Assembly: GCF_016862915.1 (NCBI RefSeq)
Contig: NZ_BONW01000020.1
Span: 1 to 46,343 of the forward strand
Direction of reading: 5' to 3'
Origin: Plantactinospora endophytica
GTDB lineage: Bacteria > Actinomycetota > Actinomycetes > Mycobacteriales > Micromonosporaceae
Length of the DNA stretch: 46,343 nucleotides
The notes under the pieces were generated by a model. It made no database searches. It saw only the letters and a list, made by a program, of their open reading frames with translations, and was not told the origin of the DNA. Positions within the stretch are counted from its first letter, which is position 1; every line of letters starts with the position of its first letter. Made by a program: the position numbers and the translations under genes. Below are positions 1-8,754 of the stretch, piece after piece.

Positions 1-2
1 AA

Positions 3-1703
3 CTGGTCAAGGCCCGGACCGTACGCAGGATGGTCGACCTGCTCACCTCCCGGGTGAACGAGGCGGTGGCCGCAACGGTGCCGGCGCAGACCTCGGCCGC
101 CCAACCGGCGCCGGCCCCGGCGTCGGCCAGGACATCGACCTGGACGCGTACGGCGTCGTCCCCGGCGATCCCCGCCGGCCCCGCGCCGCCCGCTGCGGTG
201 ACGGCTCCGGACAGACCGGTACCCGTGGACGCCGACGCGCGCGTGGGCGTCGCGCCGACCCGGATGCTTCCCAGGTTGGTTCCGCTCGCGGGCGCGGCGG
301 TCAGACCGGCGACGGCGCTCGCGGGCGCCACCCTGGTGGTCACCGGCTCCGGTCCGGCGGCCGTACGGGTGGTCGAGTTGCTGCGCCGGCACGGCGCGAC
401 CGTCCGCACCGGTACGGCCGTCGAGCCCGGCACCGTCGACGGCGTGGACGGACTGGTCCTGCTCGACGGGTTGACGGGTGGGCAGCCCCCGCTGCTGCCG
501 GGCGTCTTCGGGCTCGTCAAGCGGGTTCTGGCCGGCGGGCCGCGCTGGATGCTGGCGGTCGCCGACCCGAGCACCGGGGCGTACGCCGACGGGCTCGGCG
601 GCCTGTTCCGCACCATCGCCCGGGAGTGTCCGTCGACCGTCTCCCGGCTGGTCGTCGTCGATGCCGCGCAACCCGTGGAGCGGGTCGCCCAGCAGGTCGT
701 CGACGAACTGCTCGTTGACGACGACGCGGTGGTGGTGCACCGGGTCGGGGGCGAGCGGTGCGGATGGGAGCTGACGCCGGTCGGCCTCGGGGCGCTGGCG
801 GCCGGCGGTGCCGGACCGGCCGGCGACGGCGCGGCAGAGGCCCGGGCGGTCGGCCTGGACCGTGACTCGGTGGTGGTGCTGGTCGGCGGCGCACGGGGCA
901 TCACCTCCTGGTTCGCCCGTACCCTCGCCGCAGCCGCCGGGTGCCGCATCGAGTTGGTCGGCCGCACTCCGCTGCCGGCGGGCCCGGAGGATCCGGTGTT
1001 GGCGGCGGCCACCGACCCGGCGGCGCTGCGGGCGGCGCTCGCCCGCCAGCGGATCGGCTCCGCGGCGACGATCGGCCGTACGGCGGCGGCGATCCTGGCG
1101 GGCCGGGAGGTCCGGGCCACCCTGCGGGAACTGTCGGAACTGGGCGCCGAGGCGCACTACCACACCCTCGACGTACGCGACCCGGAGGCGACCAGGCGGT
1201 TGCTCGCCGCGATCCACGGCCAGTACGGCCGCATCGACGGACTGGTGTACGGCGCCGGGACGATCGAGGACAAGCTGATCGCCGAGAAGGATCCGGAGTC
1301 GTTCAGCCGCGTCTTCGACACGAAGGTGGGGGGTGCGCAGGCGGTGCTGTCCGCGCTGGACAGCCTCGGCGGCCGGCCGAGCTTCGTGGTGCTGTTCGGC
1401 AGCATCGCGGCGGCGTACGGCAGCCGGGGGCAGGGCGACTACGCCGCCGCCAACGACGCACTGGCGGCGATCGGCAGCCGGTGGGCGGCCCGTACCGGCA
1501 ACCGCTGCCTGACGGTGCACTGGGGGCCGTGGGCGCCGTCCGAGGGCCACGGCGGCATGGTCAGCGCGGAGCTGGGCCGGGAGTACGCCCGTCGCGGCAT
1601 CGGGCTGATCGATCCCGAGGAGGGCGCGCTGAGTCTGCTGGCCGAGTTGGCCTGGGGCGACCCCGCCGTCACCTCCGTCGTCCACACCGCGTCGGGCTGG
1701 TGA
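3..1703 (+). CDS. Type I polyketide synthase subunit, C-terminal part (ACP end, pseudo-KR, ketoreductase); 5' end outside window
   Basis: The reading frame is open to the left edge, and its first codons (LVKARTVRRMVDLL) look like the last helix of an acyl carrier domain, so the true start lies upstream; the ATG at 30 is internal. An Ala/Pro-rich linker follows (about nt 90-290), then a degenerate Rossmann-like half (about 320-800) and a catalytic ketoreductase half. The latter shows the nucleotide-binding loop VGGARGIT near nt 880 and the active-site block FGSIAAAYG...DYAAAN near 1395-1450, with Ser and Tyr present. A split KR placed after ACPs is the arrangement of PfaA-type PUFA synthases. 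It would reduce beta-keto groups on an ACP-bound chain. The stop codon overlaps the next gene's GTG, so the two are probably translated together. What lies upstream (KS, AT, number of ACPs) cannot be seen. Confidence 0.85.
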   Translation: MVKARTVRRMVDLLTSRVNEAVAATVPAQTSAAQPAPAPASARTSTWTRTASSPAIPAGPAPPAAVTAPDRPVPVDADARVGVAPTRMLPRLVPLAGAAVRPATALAGATLVVTGSGPAAVRVVELLRRHGATVRTGTAVEPGTVDGVDGLVLLDGLTGGQPPLLPGVFGLVKRVLAGGPRWMLAVADPSTGAYADGLGGLFRTIARECPSTVSRLVVVDAAQPVERVAQQVVDELLVDDDAVVVHRVGGERCGWELTPVGLGALAAGGAGPAGDGAAEARAVGLDRDSVVVLVGGARGITSWFARTLAAAAGCRIELVGRTPLPAGPEDPVLAAATDPAALRAALARQRIGSAATIGRTAAAILAGREVRATLRELSELGAEAHYHTLDVRDPEATRRLLAAIHGQYGRIDGLVYGAGTIEDKLIAEKDPESFSRVFDTKVGGAQAVLSALDSLGGRPSFVVLFGSIAAAYGSRGQGDYAAANDALAAIGSRWAARTGNRCLTVHWGPWAPSEGHGGMVSAELGREYARRGIGLIDPEEGALSLLAELAWGDPAVTSVVHTASGW

Positions 1704-4700
1704 GCAGCATGGCCGGCGCCCAGGTCGGGATCGTGGGGATGGCGGCGTTGATGCCGGGCGCGGGTGACCTGGACACCTACTGGCGCAACCTGGTCGACGG
1801 GGTGGACGCGGTCACCGAGGTGCCGCCGCACCGGTGGGATCCGGAGTTCTTCGACCCGGCGCAGGCGCACCGGCCCGACCGGCTGTACTGCCGCCGGGGC
1901 GGCTTCGTCGACGACCTGGCCGTCTTCGACCCGCTCAGGTTCGGCATCATGCCGGCGTCCATCGCCGACATCGAACCGGACCAGCTCATCGCGCTACAGG
2001 TGGCCGCGGCGGCCATCGACGACGCGGGCGGTGCCGACCGGCTGCCGGACGGCGACCGGATCGGCGTGATCATCGGCCGGGGTGGCATCCTCAGCCCCGC
2101 CCAGGCCCGGTACGCCCAGCGGGTGCGGATGTCCAGCCAGGTGATCCAGGTACTCCGGGAACTGATCCCGGACCTGCCGGAGAGCCGGCTCGACGCGGTA
2201 CGGGCGAAGTTCGACGAGCGGCTCGGCGAACACCGGCCGGAGGGGACCATCGGACTGGTGCCGAACCTGGCCGCCTGTCGGGTGGCCAACCGGCTCAACC
2301 TGCGCGGTCCCGCGTACACGGTGGACGCCGCCTGCGCCTCGTCGCTGATCGCCGTGGACCAGGCGATCACCGAGCTGAACAGCGGCCGGCTCGACGCGGT
2401 CCTCGCCGGTGGTGTGCACCACGTGCACGACATCAGCTTCTGGTCGGTGTTCAGCCAGCTCGGCGCGATCTCCCGACGGGGCGAGATCCGGCCGTTCGAC
2501 AGCACGGCGGACGGGTTGCTCATCGGTGAGGGCACCGGAATCGTCGTACTCAAGCGGATGGCCGACGCGCTGCGCGACGGCGACCGGATCTACGCGACGA
2601 TCCGCGGTATCGGGGTGTCCAGCGACGGGCGTGCCGCGAGCATGGTCAACCCGGCCAGCGCCGGTCAGGCGTTGGCCATCCGGCGGGCCTGGACAGCGGC
2701 GGGGCTGGACCCGACCGCCCCGGACGCGCTGGGTCTGCTGGAGGCGCACGGCACCGCCACGCCGACCGGCGACGTCGCCGAACTCACCACCATCATCGAG
2801 ACGTTCGGCCCGCACCGGGGCGGGCCGCGACCGGTGATCGGCTCGGTGAAGTCGATGATCGGTCACACTATGCCGGCGGCCGGCATCGCCGGGCTGATCA
2901 AGGCGGCCCTGGCCGTGCACCGTGGCGTGCTGCTGCCGACGCTGCACTGCGACGATCCCCGGCCGGAGCTGGCGCGCGCCAGGTTCACCCCGATCACGGC
3001 CGCCGAGCCGTGGGAGGGCGACCGGCCACGCCGGGCCGGCGTCAACGCGTTCGGCTTCGGCGGCATCAACGCCCACGTCATCCTCGAGGAGGTGCCGGCG
3101 GCGGCCGGTCCGGGCGGTACGGGCGCGGCCGGGCCGGTGACCGCAGCCGTGCCGGCGCCGCAGCAGGCCGTCCGGGCCACCGCGCCGGTCAGCGTCGCGC
3201 AGCCGGACGAGGTGCTCTGGCTGGCCGCCGCCGACCCGACCGCGCTGGCCCGCCTGCTCGACACCGACGACCACGCGGTACGCGCCCTCGGCGCCGGCCG
3301 GGGCCGTCCCGCCGGCTCTGCCGTCGGCGCCCGCTCTCCCGGACCGGACGAACGCTGCCGGCTCGGCATCGTCAACCCCGACACCAGGCGACTCGGTACC
3401 GCCCGACGCGCCGTCGCCAAGGGGCAGCCCTGGCGTGGCGCCCGGGACATCTGGTTCAGCCCCGACCCGCTGCTCGCCGGGGAGTCCCCCGGCCAGCTCG
3501 CCTTCGTGTACCCGGGACTGGAGGCGGAACTCGACCCGCGTACCTCGGACGTCGCGGCGCACTTCGACCTGCCCGACCGGCAGTGGTCCGCCCGCGACCT
3601 CGGTCGGCACGGCGCCGGGGTGATCGAGGTCGGCAAGCTGCTCGACACCGCCCTGCACCGCATCGGGATCACCCCGGACGCGGTCGCCGGGTACAGCATC
3701 GGTGAGTGGACCGCCGCGGCCACCACCGGGCAGATCAGTTCGGCGTCCATGGACGAATTCCTCGCCGTGTTCAACTCGGCGTCGGCCGAGGTGCCCGGCC
3801 GCGCGTTTGCCGTCATCGGCGCGGCTGCGGAACAGGTCACCCTGCGGCTCGCCCGGTATCCGGGGGTGGTGCTCTCGCACGACAACGCGCCTGCCCAGTG
3901 CGTCGTCAACGGACCCGAGAGCGAGGTCGAATCCGTGGTGGCGGCACTGCGCCGGGAGGGCATCTTCTGCCAGAAGCTGCCCTTCCACTCCGCCTTCCAC
4001 ACCCCGATGTCCGCCCCCGGGTTGGAGTCGATCGGCGTCGCCCTACGCCGCTGGCAGGTCCGTCCGACCCGGGTACCCGTCTGGTCCACCACCATCAGGG
4101 CACCGTTCCCGACCGAGCCGGCCCGGGTGCTGGAGATCGTCGTACGACACATGCTCGAACCGGTCTGGTTCCGGCAGACCATCCAGGCCATGTACGACGC
4201 CGGCTTCCGGGTGTTCTTGCAGGTCGGCGCCGGGCAGCTCGCCTCGGTCATCGCCGAGAATCTGCGCGGCCGTGACCACCTCGCCATGCCGGTCAACGTC
4301 GCCCACCGCAGCGGGCTGGACCAACTGCGCCGGGTCGCCACCGCGCTGTGGGTCGAGGGCGCCGCACCGGACCTGCACGTGCTCGACCCGGCGATCCCGA
4401 AGCAGACCCGGTCCGGGGCGCCGGTCGCGGCCAAACCCGCCCGTCGCGGCCCGACGATGCGGCTCGACCTCGGTGGCCCGCTCGTTCGCCTCGGTGAGGG
4501 AGCCGAGGAACTGCTCGGCGTATCCGTGCACGGCGGTCCGGCGGACATCCCGGACGGCACCGACAGGTCGCCGACTTCCGTGCCAGCACAGGATGCTGTG
4601 GCCCCGCCGAGGTCGCCGGCACTGGCCACGTTGGACACTCTTGCCGAGCACTCCAGCGCTGCCGCAGAACTCGCCTCGCTGCTGTCCGACGCCACCACGG

Positions 4701-6349
4701 AGGCGGCGACCACCGACGCCGGCAGCACGCCACAGCCACCGCCACAGCCACCGCCACCGCCACCGCCGCAGGTGCCGCAGGTGCCGCAGGTGCACCGTAC
4801 GGTTCTGCGGGTCGCCCTCGACACGATGCCGTACCTGCGCGACCACTGCTTCTTCATGCAGCCCGACGACTGGCCCGACCCGGCGGACCGGTGGCCCGTG
4901 GTGCCGGCCACCACCGTCGTACAGCACATGATCGACGCGGCCGAGCAGGCCGCTCCGGGCATGCGGGTGGTCGGCGTGCGGGACGCCCGGTTCAACCGTT
5001 GGTTGATCGCCGCGCCGCCGCAGGACGTCGAGATCACCGTACGGCCGGTCGACCCCGGCCGGCTCGCCGTGACTTTCGGCGGCTACGCCCGGGCGACGAT
5101 CGAGGTGGCACCGGACTACCCGGCCGACCCTCCGGCGGTCTGGCGGCACGACCCGGCCACCGAACGGCCGCCACGCATCGGCGCCGAGCAGATGTACGCC
5201 GAACGCCTGATGTTCCACGGCCCGCTGTTCCACGGCGTGACGACTGTGCACGCCCTCGGTGACACGCACGTCCGAGGCGTGGTGACCGCCCCGGTACCGC
5301 CCGGCGCGCTGCTCGACAACGCACTTCAGTTGATCGGCAACTGGCTCATCACCACGCAACCGTCGCGGACCGTGGCGCTGCCGGTGGAACTCGGACACGT
5401 ACGGTTTTTCGGGCCGCCGCCCGCGACCGGTACGGCGTTCGAATGTGTCGCCCGGGTACGCGCGATCGACGACGCGCGCCTCGTCGCCGACACCCAGCTC
5501 TCCGTCGACGGCCGGGTGTGGGCACAGGTCGACGGCTGTGTCGACCGGCGGTTCGACAGCCATCGCACCGCCCGGCTGGCGGAGCGGTTCCCGGAGCGCC
5601 ATCCGATGTCGCTGCGGCAGCCGGAGGGCTGGACGATGGCCTTCGACTGCTGGACGGACCTGGTCACCCGTGGCCTGGCCGCTCGCGGCATCCTCGGCGC
5701 CAGCGGCTATGCCGACTACGAGCGGCAGCCACCCAGGGTGCGCGGGCAGTGGCTGCTCGGCCGGATCGCGGTCAAGGACGCCGTCCGCTTCCGGTTGTGG
5801 GAGGACGGCCACACCGACATCTACCCGATCGAGCTGACCGTCACGAACGAGCCGAACGGGAGACCCCGGGTGCACCCGGGATCCGGCCGCGCCTTCCGTG
5901 ACTGTGACGTCTCGCTCGCGCACGCCGCCCAGATCGGAGTGGCGATCGCCAAGCCCCGCGCGCCGGGCGCCGCACCCGACGCCCCCGGCGTCGGCATCGA
6001 CGTCACCGAGATCGCGGACGATCCGGAGAGCACAGTCGGGTCGATGCTGTCCGGACCGGAACGGCGGTTGCTCGACTCGGTCGCCGCCACCGAGGACCGG
6101 CGCCTGTGGTTCGCCCGCTTCCGGGTCGCCAAGGAGGCCGCCGCCAAGGCAGAGGGCACCGGCCTGGCCGGCGACCCGCAACGGTTCGCGGTGGTGGCCG
6201 CCACCCCGACCGCGCTGACCGTCACGGTCGGCGACCGCGTCTACCAGGTCGCCCATCGAGAGGTGTCCAACCCCGAGAACCCGTCCACCCGGTACGTCGT
6301 CGGCTGGACGTGGGGACCGGAGGACGGCCACCGGACGGGCTGCCCGTAG
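1700..6349 (+). CDS. Iterative type I polyketide synthase, KS-AT-DH-PPTase
   Basis: About 1549 residues if the GTG at 1700 (GTGA overlap with the previous stop) is used; the ATG at 1709 is nearly as likely. The KS spans about residues 5-460, with the nucleophile Cys212 in DAACASS, EAHGTATPTGD, and KSMIGH. The AT covers about 580-890, with Ser666 in GYSIGEW (GYS instead of the usual GHS) and His767 in SAFHTPM. A Pro-rich stretch (nt 4730-4795) leads into a double hot-dog dehydratase, about 1033-1290, with His1049 and Asp1206 (LLDNALQ); the first motif lacks the usual HxxxGxxxxP pattern. The C-terminus is a phosphopantetheinyl transferase domain with GIDVTEI (Asp1434) and RVAKEA (Lys1478, Glu1479). 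It has no ACP of its own, so it must work on the ACPs of the neighbouring proteins and probably activates them. A PPTase fused in cis is known in enediyne and some PUFA-type synthases. The product is unknown. Confidence 0.88.
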   Translation: MSSMAGAQVGIVGMAALMPGAGDLDTYWRNLVDGVDAVTEVPPHRWDPEFFDPAQAHRPDRLYCRRGGFVDDLAVFDPLRFGIMPASIADIEPDQLIALQVAAAAIDDAGGADRLPDGDRIGVIIGRGGILSPAQARYAQRVRMSSQVIQVLRELIPDLPESRLDAVRAKFDERLGEHRPEGTIGLVPNLAACRVANRLNLRGPAYTVDAACASSLIAVDQAITELNSGRLDAVLAGGVHHVHDISFWSVFSQLGAISRRGEIRPFDSTADGLLIGEGTGIVVLKRMADALRDGDRIYATIRGIGVSSDGRAASMVNPASAGQALAIRRAWTAAGLDPTAPDALGLLEAHGTATPTGDVAELTTIIETFGPHRGGPRPVIGSVKSMIGHTMPAAGIAGLIKAALAVHRGVLLPTLHCDDPRPELARARFTPITAAEPWEGDRPRRAGVNAFGFGGINAHVILEEVPAAAGPGGTGAAGPVTAAVPAPQQAVRATAPVSVAQPDEVLWLAAADPTALARLLDTDDHAVRALGAGRGRPAGSAVGARSPGPDERCRLGIVNPDTRRLGTARRAVAKGQPWRGARDIWFSPDPLLAGESPGQLAFVYPGLEAELDPRTSDVAAHFDLPDRQWSARDLGRHGAGVIEVGKLLDTALHRIGITPDAVAGYSIGEWTAAATTGQISSASMDEFLAVFNSASAEVPGRAFAVIGAAAEQVTLRLARYPGVVLSHDNAPAQCVVNGPESEVESVVAALRREGIFCQKLPFHSAFHTPMSAPGLESIGVALRRWQVRPTRVPVWSTTIRAPFPTEPARVLEIVVRHMLEPVWFRQTIQAMYDAGFRVFLQVGAGQLASVIAENLRGRDHLAMPVNVAHRSGLDQLRRVATALWVEGAAPDLHVLDPAIPKQTRSGAPVAAKPARRGPTMRLDLGGPLVRLGEGAEELLGVSVHGGPADIPDGTDRSPTSVPAQDAVAPPRSPALATLDTLAEHSSAAAELASLLSDATTEAATTDAGSTPQPPPQPPPPPPPQVPQVPQVHRTVLRVALDTMPYLRDHCFFMQPDDWPDPADRWPVVPATTVVQHMIDAAEQAAPGMRVVGVRDARFNRWLIAAPPQDVEITVRPVDPGRLAVTFGGYARATIEVAPDYPADPPAVWRHDPATERPPRIGAEQMYAERLMFHGPLFHGVTTVHALGDTHVRGVVTAPVPPGALLDNALQLIGNWLITTQPSRTVALPVELGHVRFFGPPPATGTAFECVARVRAIDDARLVADTQLSVDGRVWAQVDGCVDRRFDSHRTARLAERFPERHPMSLRQPEGWTMAFDCWTDLVTRGLAARGILGASGYADYERQPPRVRGQWLLGRIAVKDAVRFRLWEDGHTDIYPIELTVTNEPNGRPRVHPGSGRAFRDCDVSLAHAAQIGVAIAKPRAPGAAPDAPGVGIDVTEIADDPESTVGSMLSGPERRLLDSVAATEDRRLWFARFRVAKEAAAKAEGTGLAGDPQRFAVVAATPTALTVTVGDRVYQVAHREVSNPENPSTRYVVGWTWGPEDGHRTGCP

Positions 6350-6379
6350 CGGTACTTCGATCACGAGAAGGGACAACAC

Positions 6380-6697
6380 ATGCAGGTGAACGAGGCGAGC
6401 ATTCTCGCCGACATTACCGAGATGCTGCAGGCGATCCTGGGCGACGACGCAGTCGACGGCGAGATCACCATGGCGACCAGGTTCCAGGACGACCTGGCGA
6501 TGGAGAGCATCGACGTCATCTCCCTCGCCGGCCGCCTACAGGTCCGGTACGGCGACCGGGTCAACTTCGCCCAGCTCATCGCTGGCTTCGACCTGGAGTC
6601 GGTACGACAACTGCGGGTCGGCCAACTCGTTGAACACATCGTCGCGGCACTCGACGGGGCCGACGCCAGCCCCGGCAAGGCAGGAACGCCGGCATGA
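6380..6697 (+). CDS. Discrete acyl carrier protein
   Basis: A 105-residue protein with the carrier signature DLAMESIDVI, in which Ser43 would take the 4'-phosphopantetheine arm. Residues 8-90 form the normal four-helix length; the last 12 residues are a loose Gly/Ala/Pro tail. GAGAAGGGA at 6365-6373 is a good ribosome binding site six bases before the ATG. The gene sits 30 bp after the KS-AT-DH-PPTase gene, whose own PPTase domain is the obvious candidate to activate it. As a separate ACP it could receive the finished chain and present it to the hydrolase and sulfotransferase that follow. That hand-over role is inferred from position only. Confidence 0.93.
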   Translation: MQVNEASILADITEMLQAILGDDAVDGEITMATRFQDDLAMESIDVISLAGRLQVRYGDRVNFAQLIAGFDLESVRQLRVGQLVEHIVAALDGADASPGKAGTPA

Positions 6698-6773
6698 GTG
6701 GTTCCTGCGAGTGCCTCGTCAGGTTCAGGGCGAACGGGTCTGGTGACGCGGTGGAGCGAAGCGGAGCGCCGGG

Positions 6774-7667
6774 ATGAGCATGGTCCGGGCCAACGGCCTG
6801 TCCCTGCACGTGGAGCAGCTCGCCCCACCGGACGCGGTGGCCGGCACGGTCTCCGGGGTGCACGGTGCCGCCCCGACCGCCGTGCTGATCCACGGCATGG
6901 CCCTGGACACCCTGGCAAGCTGGTACCTCACCCTGGCGCACCCGCTCGCCGCCACCGGCCTCCGCGTGATCATGTACGACCTCCGTGGGCACGGGCACAG
7001 CGAACGTCCGCCGGAGGGGTACACGCTCGACGACTTCGTCGACGACCTGGCGGCGCTGCTGGCGGCGCTCGACGTCACCGGCCCGGTTCACCTGCTCGGC
7101 AACTCCTTCGGCGGCACGATCGCGTTCGGCTACGCGACGCGGTACCCGGAGCGGGTCGCCGCCATCGTCGCCGTCGAATCCTCCCCGCCCATCGCGGCGT
7201 GGTTCGAACGGGTGGTGCAACAGCTACACGGCGCCGCCACGTACCTGCCGCGCGAGGACGCGCTGACCGAGATCAGAGCCGAACGGGGGGAGTGGGCCAG
7301 CCGGCGGGCGAGGTTGGCCCGTGAGGTGCTCGCCGCCACCAGCCTCGCGCGCGACCTGCCGACCAGTCGGCTGCCGTCCGAGGAGCGGATCGCCGCGATC
7401 CGGTGTCCGGTGCTCTGGGTGTACGGCGGCGATTCGGCCGTGGTCGAGCTGGCTCCGGACGTACGACGGCTGCTGCCGGAAGCGCGGATCGTCACCGTGT
7501 CCGGCCAGAAACACACCCTGCTGGTCGACCAGCCGAGCACCGTACGCGACATCGTCCTCTCCTGGCTGCGTCAGGAGTGTGGGGTCCATCCCCGGCGCCC
7601 GGACACCGCACGGCTCGGCGGGCGCGACGGCCAGGATCAGCGGTCCGCGCCCGAGACCATCCACTGA
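6774..7667 (+). CDS. Alpha/beta hydrolase, possible thioesterase of the PKS
   Basis: A 297-residue alpha/beta hydrolase. The oxyanion region is LIHGMAL (about 38-44), followed by YDLRGHGHSERP, the nucleophile elbow GNSFGG with Ser111, Asp220 in YGGDSAV and His247 in GQKHTLL, so the full triad is visible. There is no signal peptide or membrane segment. It starts 76 bp after the ACP gene; an alternative ATG lies two codons downstream. In this setting a chain-releasing or editing thioesterase is the likely job, but the fold also covers esterases, lipases and haloperoxidase-like enzymes and the sequence alone does not decide. The 30 residues after the core are charged and poorly conserved in look. 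Confidence 0.85.
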   Translation: MSMVRANGLSLHVEQLAPPDAVAGTVSGVHGAAPTAVLIHGMALDTLASWYLTLAHPLAATGLRVIMYDLRGHGHSERPPEGYTLDDFVDDLAALLAALDVTGPVHLLGNSFGGTIAFGYATRYPERVAAIVAVESSPPIAAWFERVVQQLHGAATYLPREDALTEIRAERGEWASRRARLAREVLAATSLARDLPTSRLPSEERIAAIRCPVLWVYGGDSAVVELAPDVRRLLPEARIVTVSGQKHTLLVDQPSTVRDIVLSWLRQECGVHPRRPDTARLGGRDGQDQRSAPETIH

Positions 7668-7693
7668 TCCGCACAGTTCAGGGAGGACGTCCG

Positions 7694-8659
7694 ATGGAGT
7701 CACCGGTTCCGGCGCAGGCGATCATCATCAGTACCGGCCGGTGCGGGTCGACGCTGCTCTCCGATCTGATCGCCGAGCAGTCCGACACCCTCTCGGTCCA
7801 GGAGTTCTTCATGGCGGTGGAGCCCTGGACCGACGCCGGGGACGAGCTCAGCGGCGCCGCGTACTGGTCGAGGTTGGACAGTCCTCGGCCGGAACTGACC
7901 ACCCTCTTCCGGATCGGTCTGGCACCGGTCGAGGTGTGCTACCCGGAGGACGGCCGGTGGGCGGGTAACCTCACCGCGTTGCCCCGGATCCTCGCGACCA
8001 CGTTGCCGAAGATCTCGTCCGAACCCGACCACCTGTACGACACACTCGCCGAACTGGTGCCGGGGTTTCCGGACCAGTCGGTGGCCCGGCACCACCGGAT
8101 GTTCCTGGACATGCTCACCACGCTCACCCAGCGGCGGTCTTGGGTGGAGCGTTCCGGTGGCTCCAGCCACGTGGCGTCGTACCTGCTGAAGACCTTCCCC
8201 ACCGCGAAGATCGTCTACCTGACCCGTGACTGGGCGGACACCGCCCGGTCGATGAGCCGGCACCCGTCCTTCCAGTGCCTCCAGCTCAGGATGGAGTCGC
8301 TCGGCCGGTACGGGATCGATCCGTTCCAGGTCGCCGCCGGCGAGTCCGTGCCGCCGGAACTGGAGCGCTACCTGCCCGACCGCCTGACGGCGCAGACGCT
8401 CCGCGAGCGCGGCCGGGACGTCGAGCGTTACCGGGGCCTGTGTGCGTTCCTCGCCAGCGAGGCCGAGCAGGCCATCGCCGACGCCCGACCGCAGGAACTG
8501 CTGACGATGACGTACGAGGCTCTCGTCGACGATCCGCTGGCGCAGCTCGGGCGGCTGGGGCGGTTCCTGGGCTTCGACGACTGGGAGACCTGGGCGCAAC
8601 GGGTGGTCGGGGCGGTCGCGGCAGCACCCCGCAGGCACGAGGCGGCGACCTCCGCCTGA
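7694..8659 (+). CDS. PAPS-dependent sulfotransferase family protein
   Basis: A 321-residue protein. The N-terminal STGRCGSTLL (residues 13-22) is the 5'-phosphosulfate loop of sulfotransferases. Arg178 and Ser186 in TRDWADTARSMS have the spacing (eight residues) typical of the 3'-phosphate binding site of PAPS enzymes. The ATG at 7694 was chosen because GGGAGGA (7681-7687) precedes it; the frame is open further upstream but has no comparable site. The gene follows the hydrolase by 26 bp and ends the PKS run. It may sulfate a hydroxyl on the ACP-bound or released chain. In curacin and cyanobacterial olefin synthases, a sulfotransferase next to a thioesterase produces a terminal alkene by sulfation and decarboxylative elimination; whether that applies here is a hypothesis. 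Confidence 0.87.
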   Translation: MESPVPAQAIIISTGRCGSTLLSDLIAEQSDTLSVQEFFMAVEPWTDAGDELSGAAYWSRLDSPRPELTTLFRIGLAPVEVCYPEDGRWAGNLTALPRILATTLPKISSEPDHLYDTLAELVPGFPDQSVARHHRMFLDMLTTLTQRRSWVERSGGSSHVASYLLKTFPTAKIVYLTRDWADTARSMSRHPSFQCLQLRMESLGRYGIDPFQVAAGESVPPELERYLPDRLTAQTLRERGRDVERYRGLCAFLASEAEQAIADARPQELLTMTYEALVDDPLAQLGRLGRFLGFDDWETWAQRVVGAVAAAPRRHEAATSA

Positions 8660-8730
8660 CGGCAGCCCGCAGCCCCTTGGAGAACAGCTTGGCGCCGCTG
8701 TGAGCCACGGTCGGCTGGACACTGAGCCAA

Positions 8731-8754
8731 TATGGTGCCACCATGACGTCATGG
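8731..8754 (+). promoter_or_regulatory. Overlapping palindromes across -10 and start codon of the RHH gene (probable autoregulatory operator)
   Basis: Two perfect palindromes abut: ATGGTGCCACCAT at 8732-8744 and CCATGACGTCATGG at 8741-8754. They cover a plausible -10 (TATGGT, 8731-8736) and the ATG at 8751. The transcript would start around 8743, leaving a leader of only about eight bases. Two abutting palindromes at the start of a gene encoding a dimeric ribbon-helix-helix protein suggest autorepression. Confidence 0.6.

Noticed and set aside
941-1699. Upstream extension of the KS-AT-DH-PPTase frame
   Set aside because: It overlaps the KR coding sequence in another frame; the KS begins right after the GTG at 1700 or ATG at 1709.
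2863-5037. 724-residue open frame on the - strand
   Set aside because: Antisense to the KS-AT-DH gene; no recognisable domains and Ser/Arg/Cys-rich composition.
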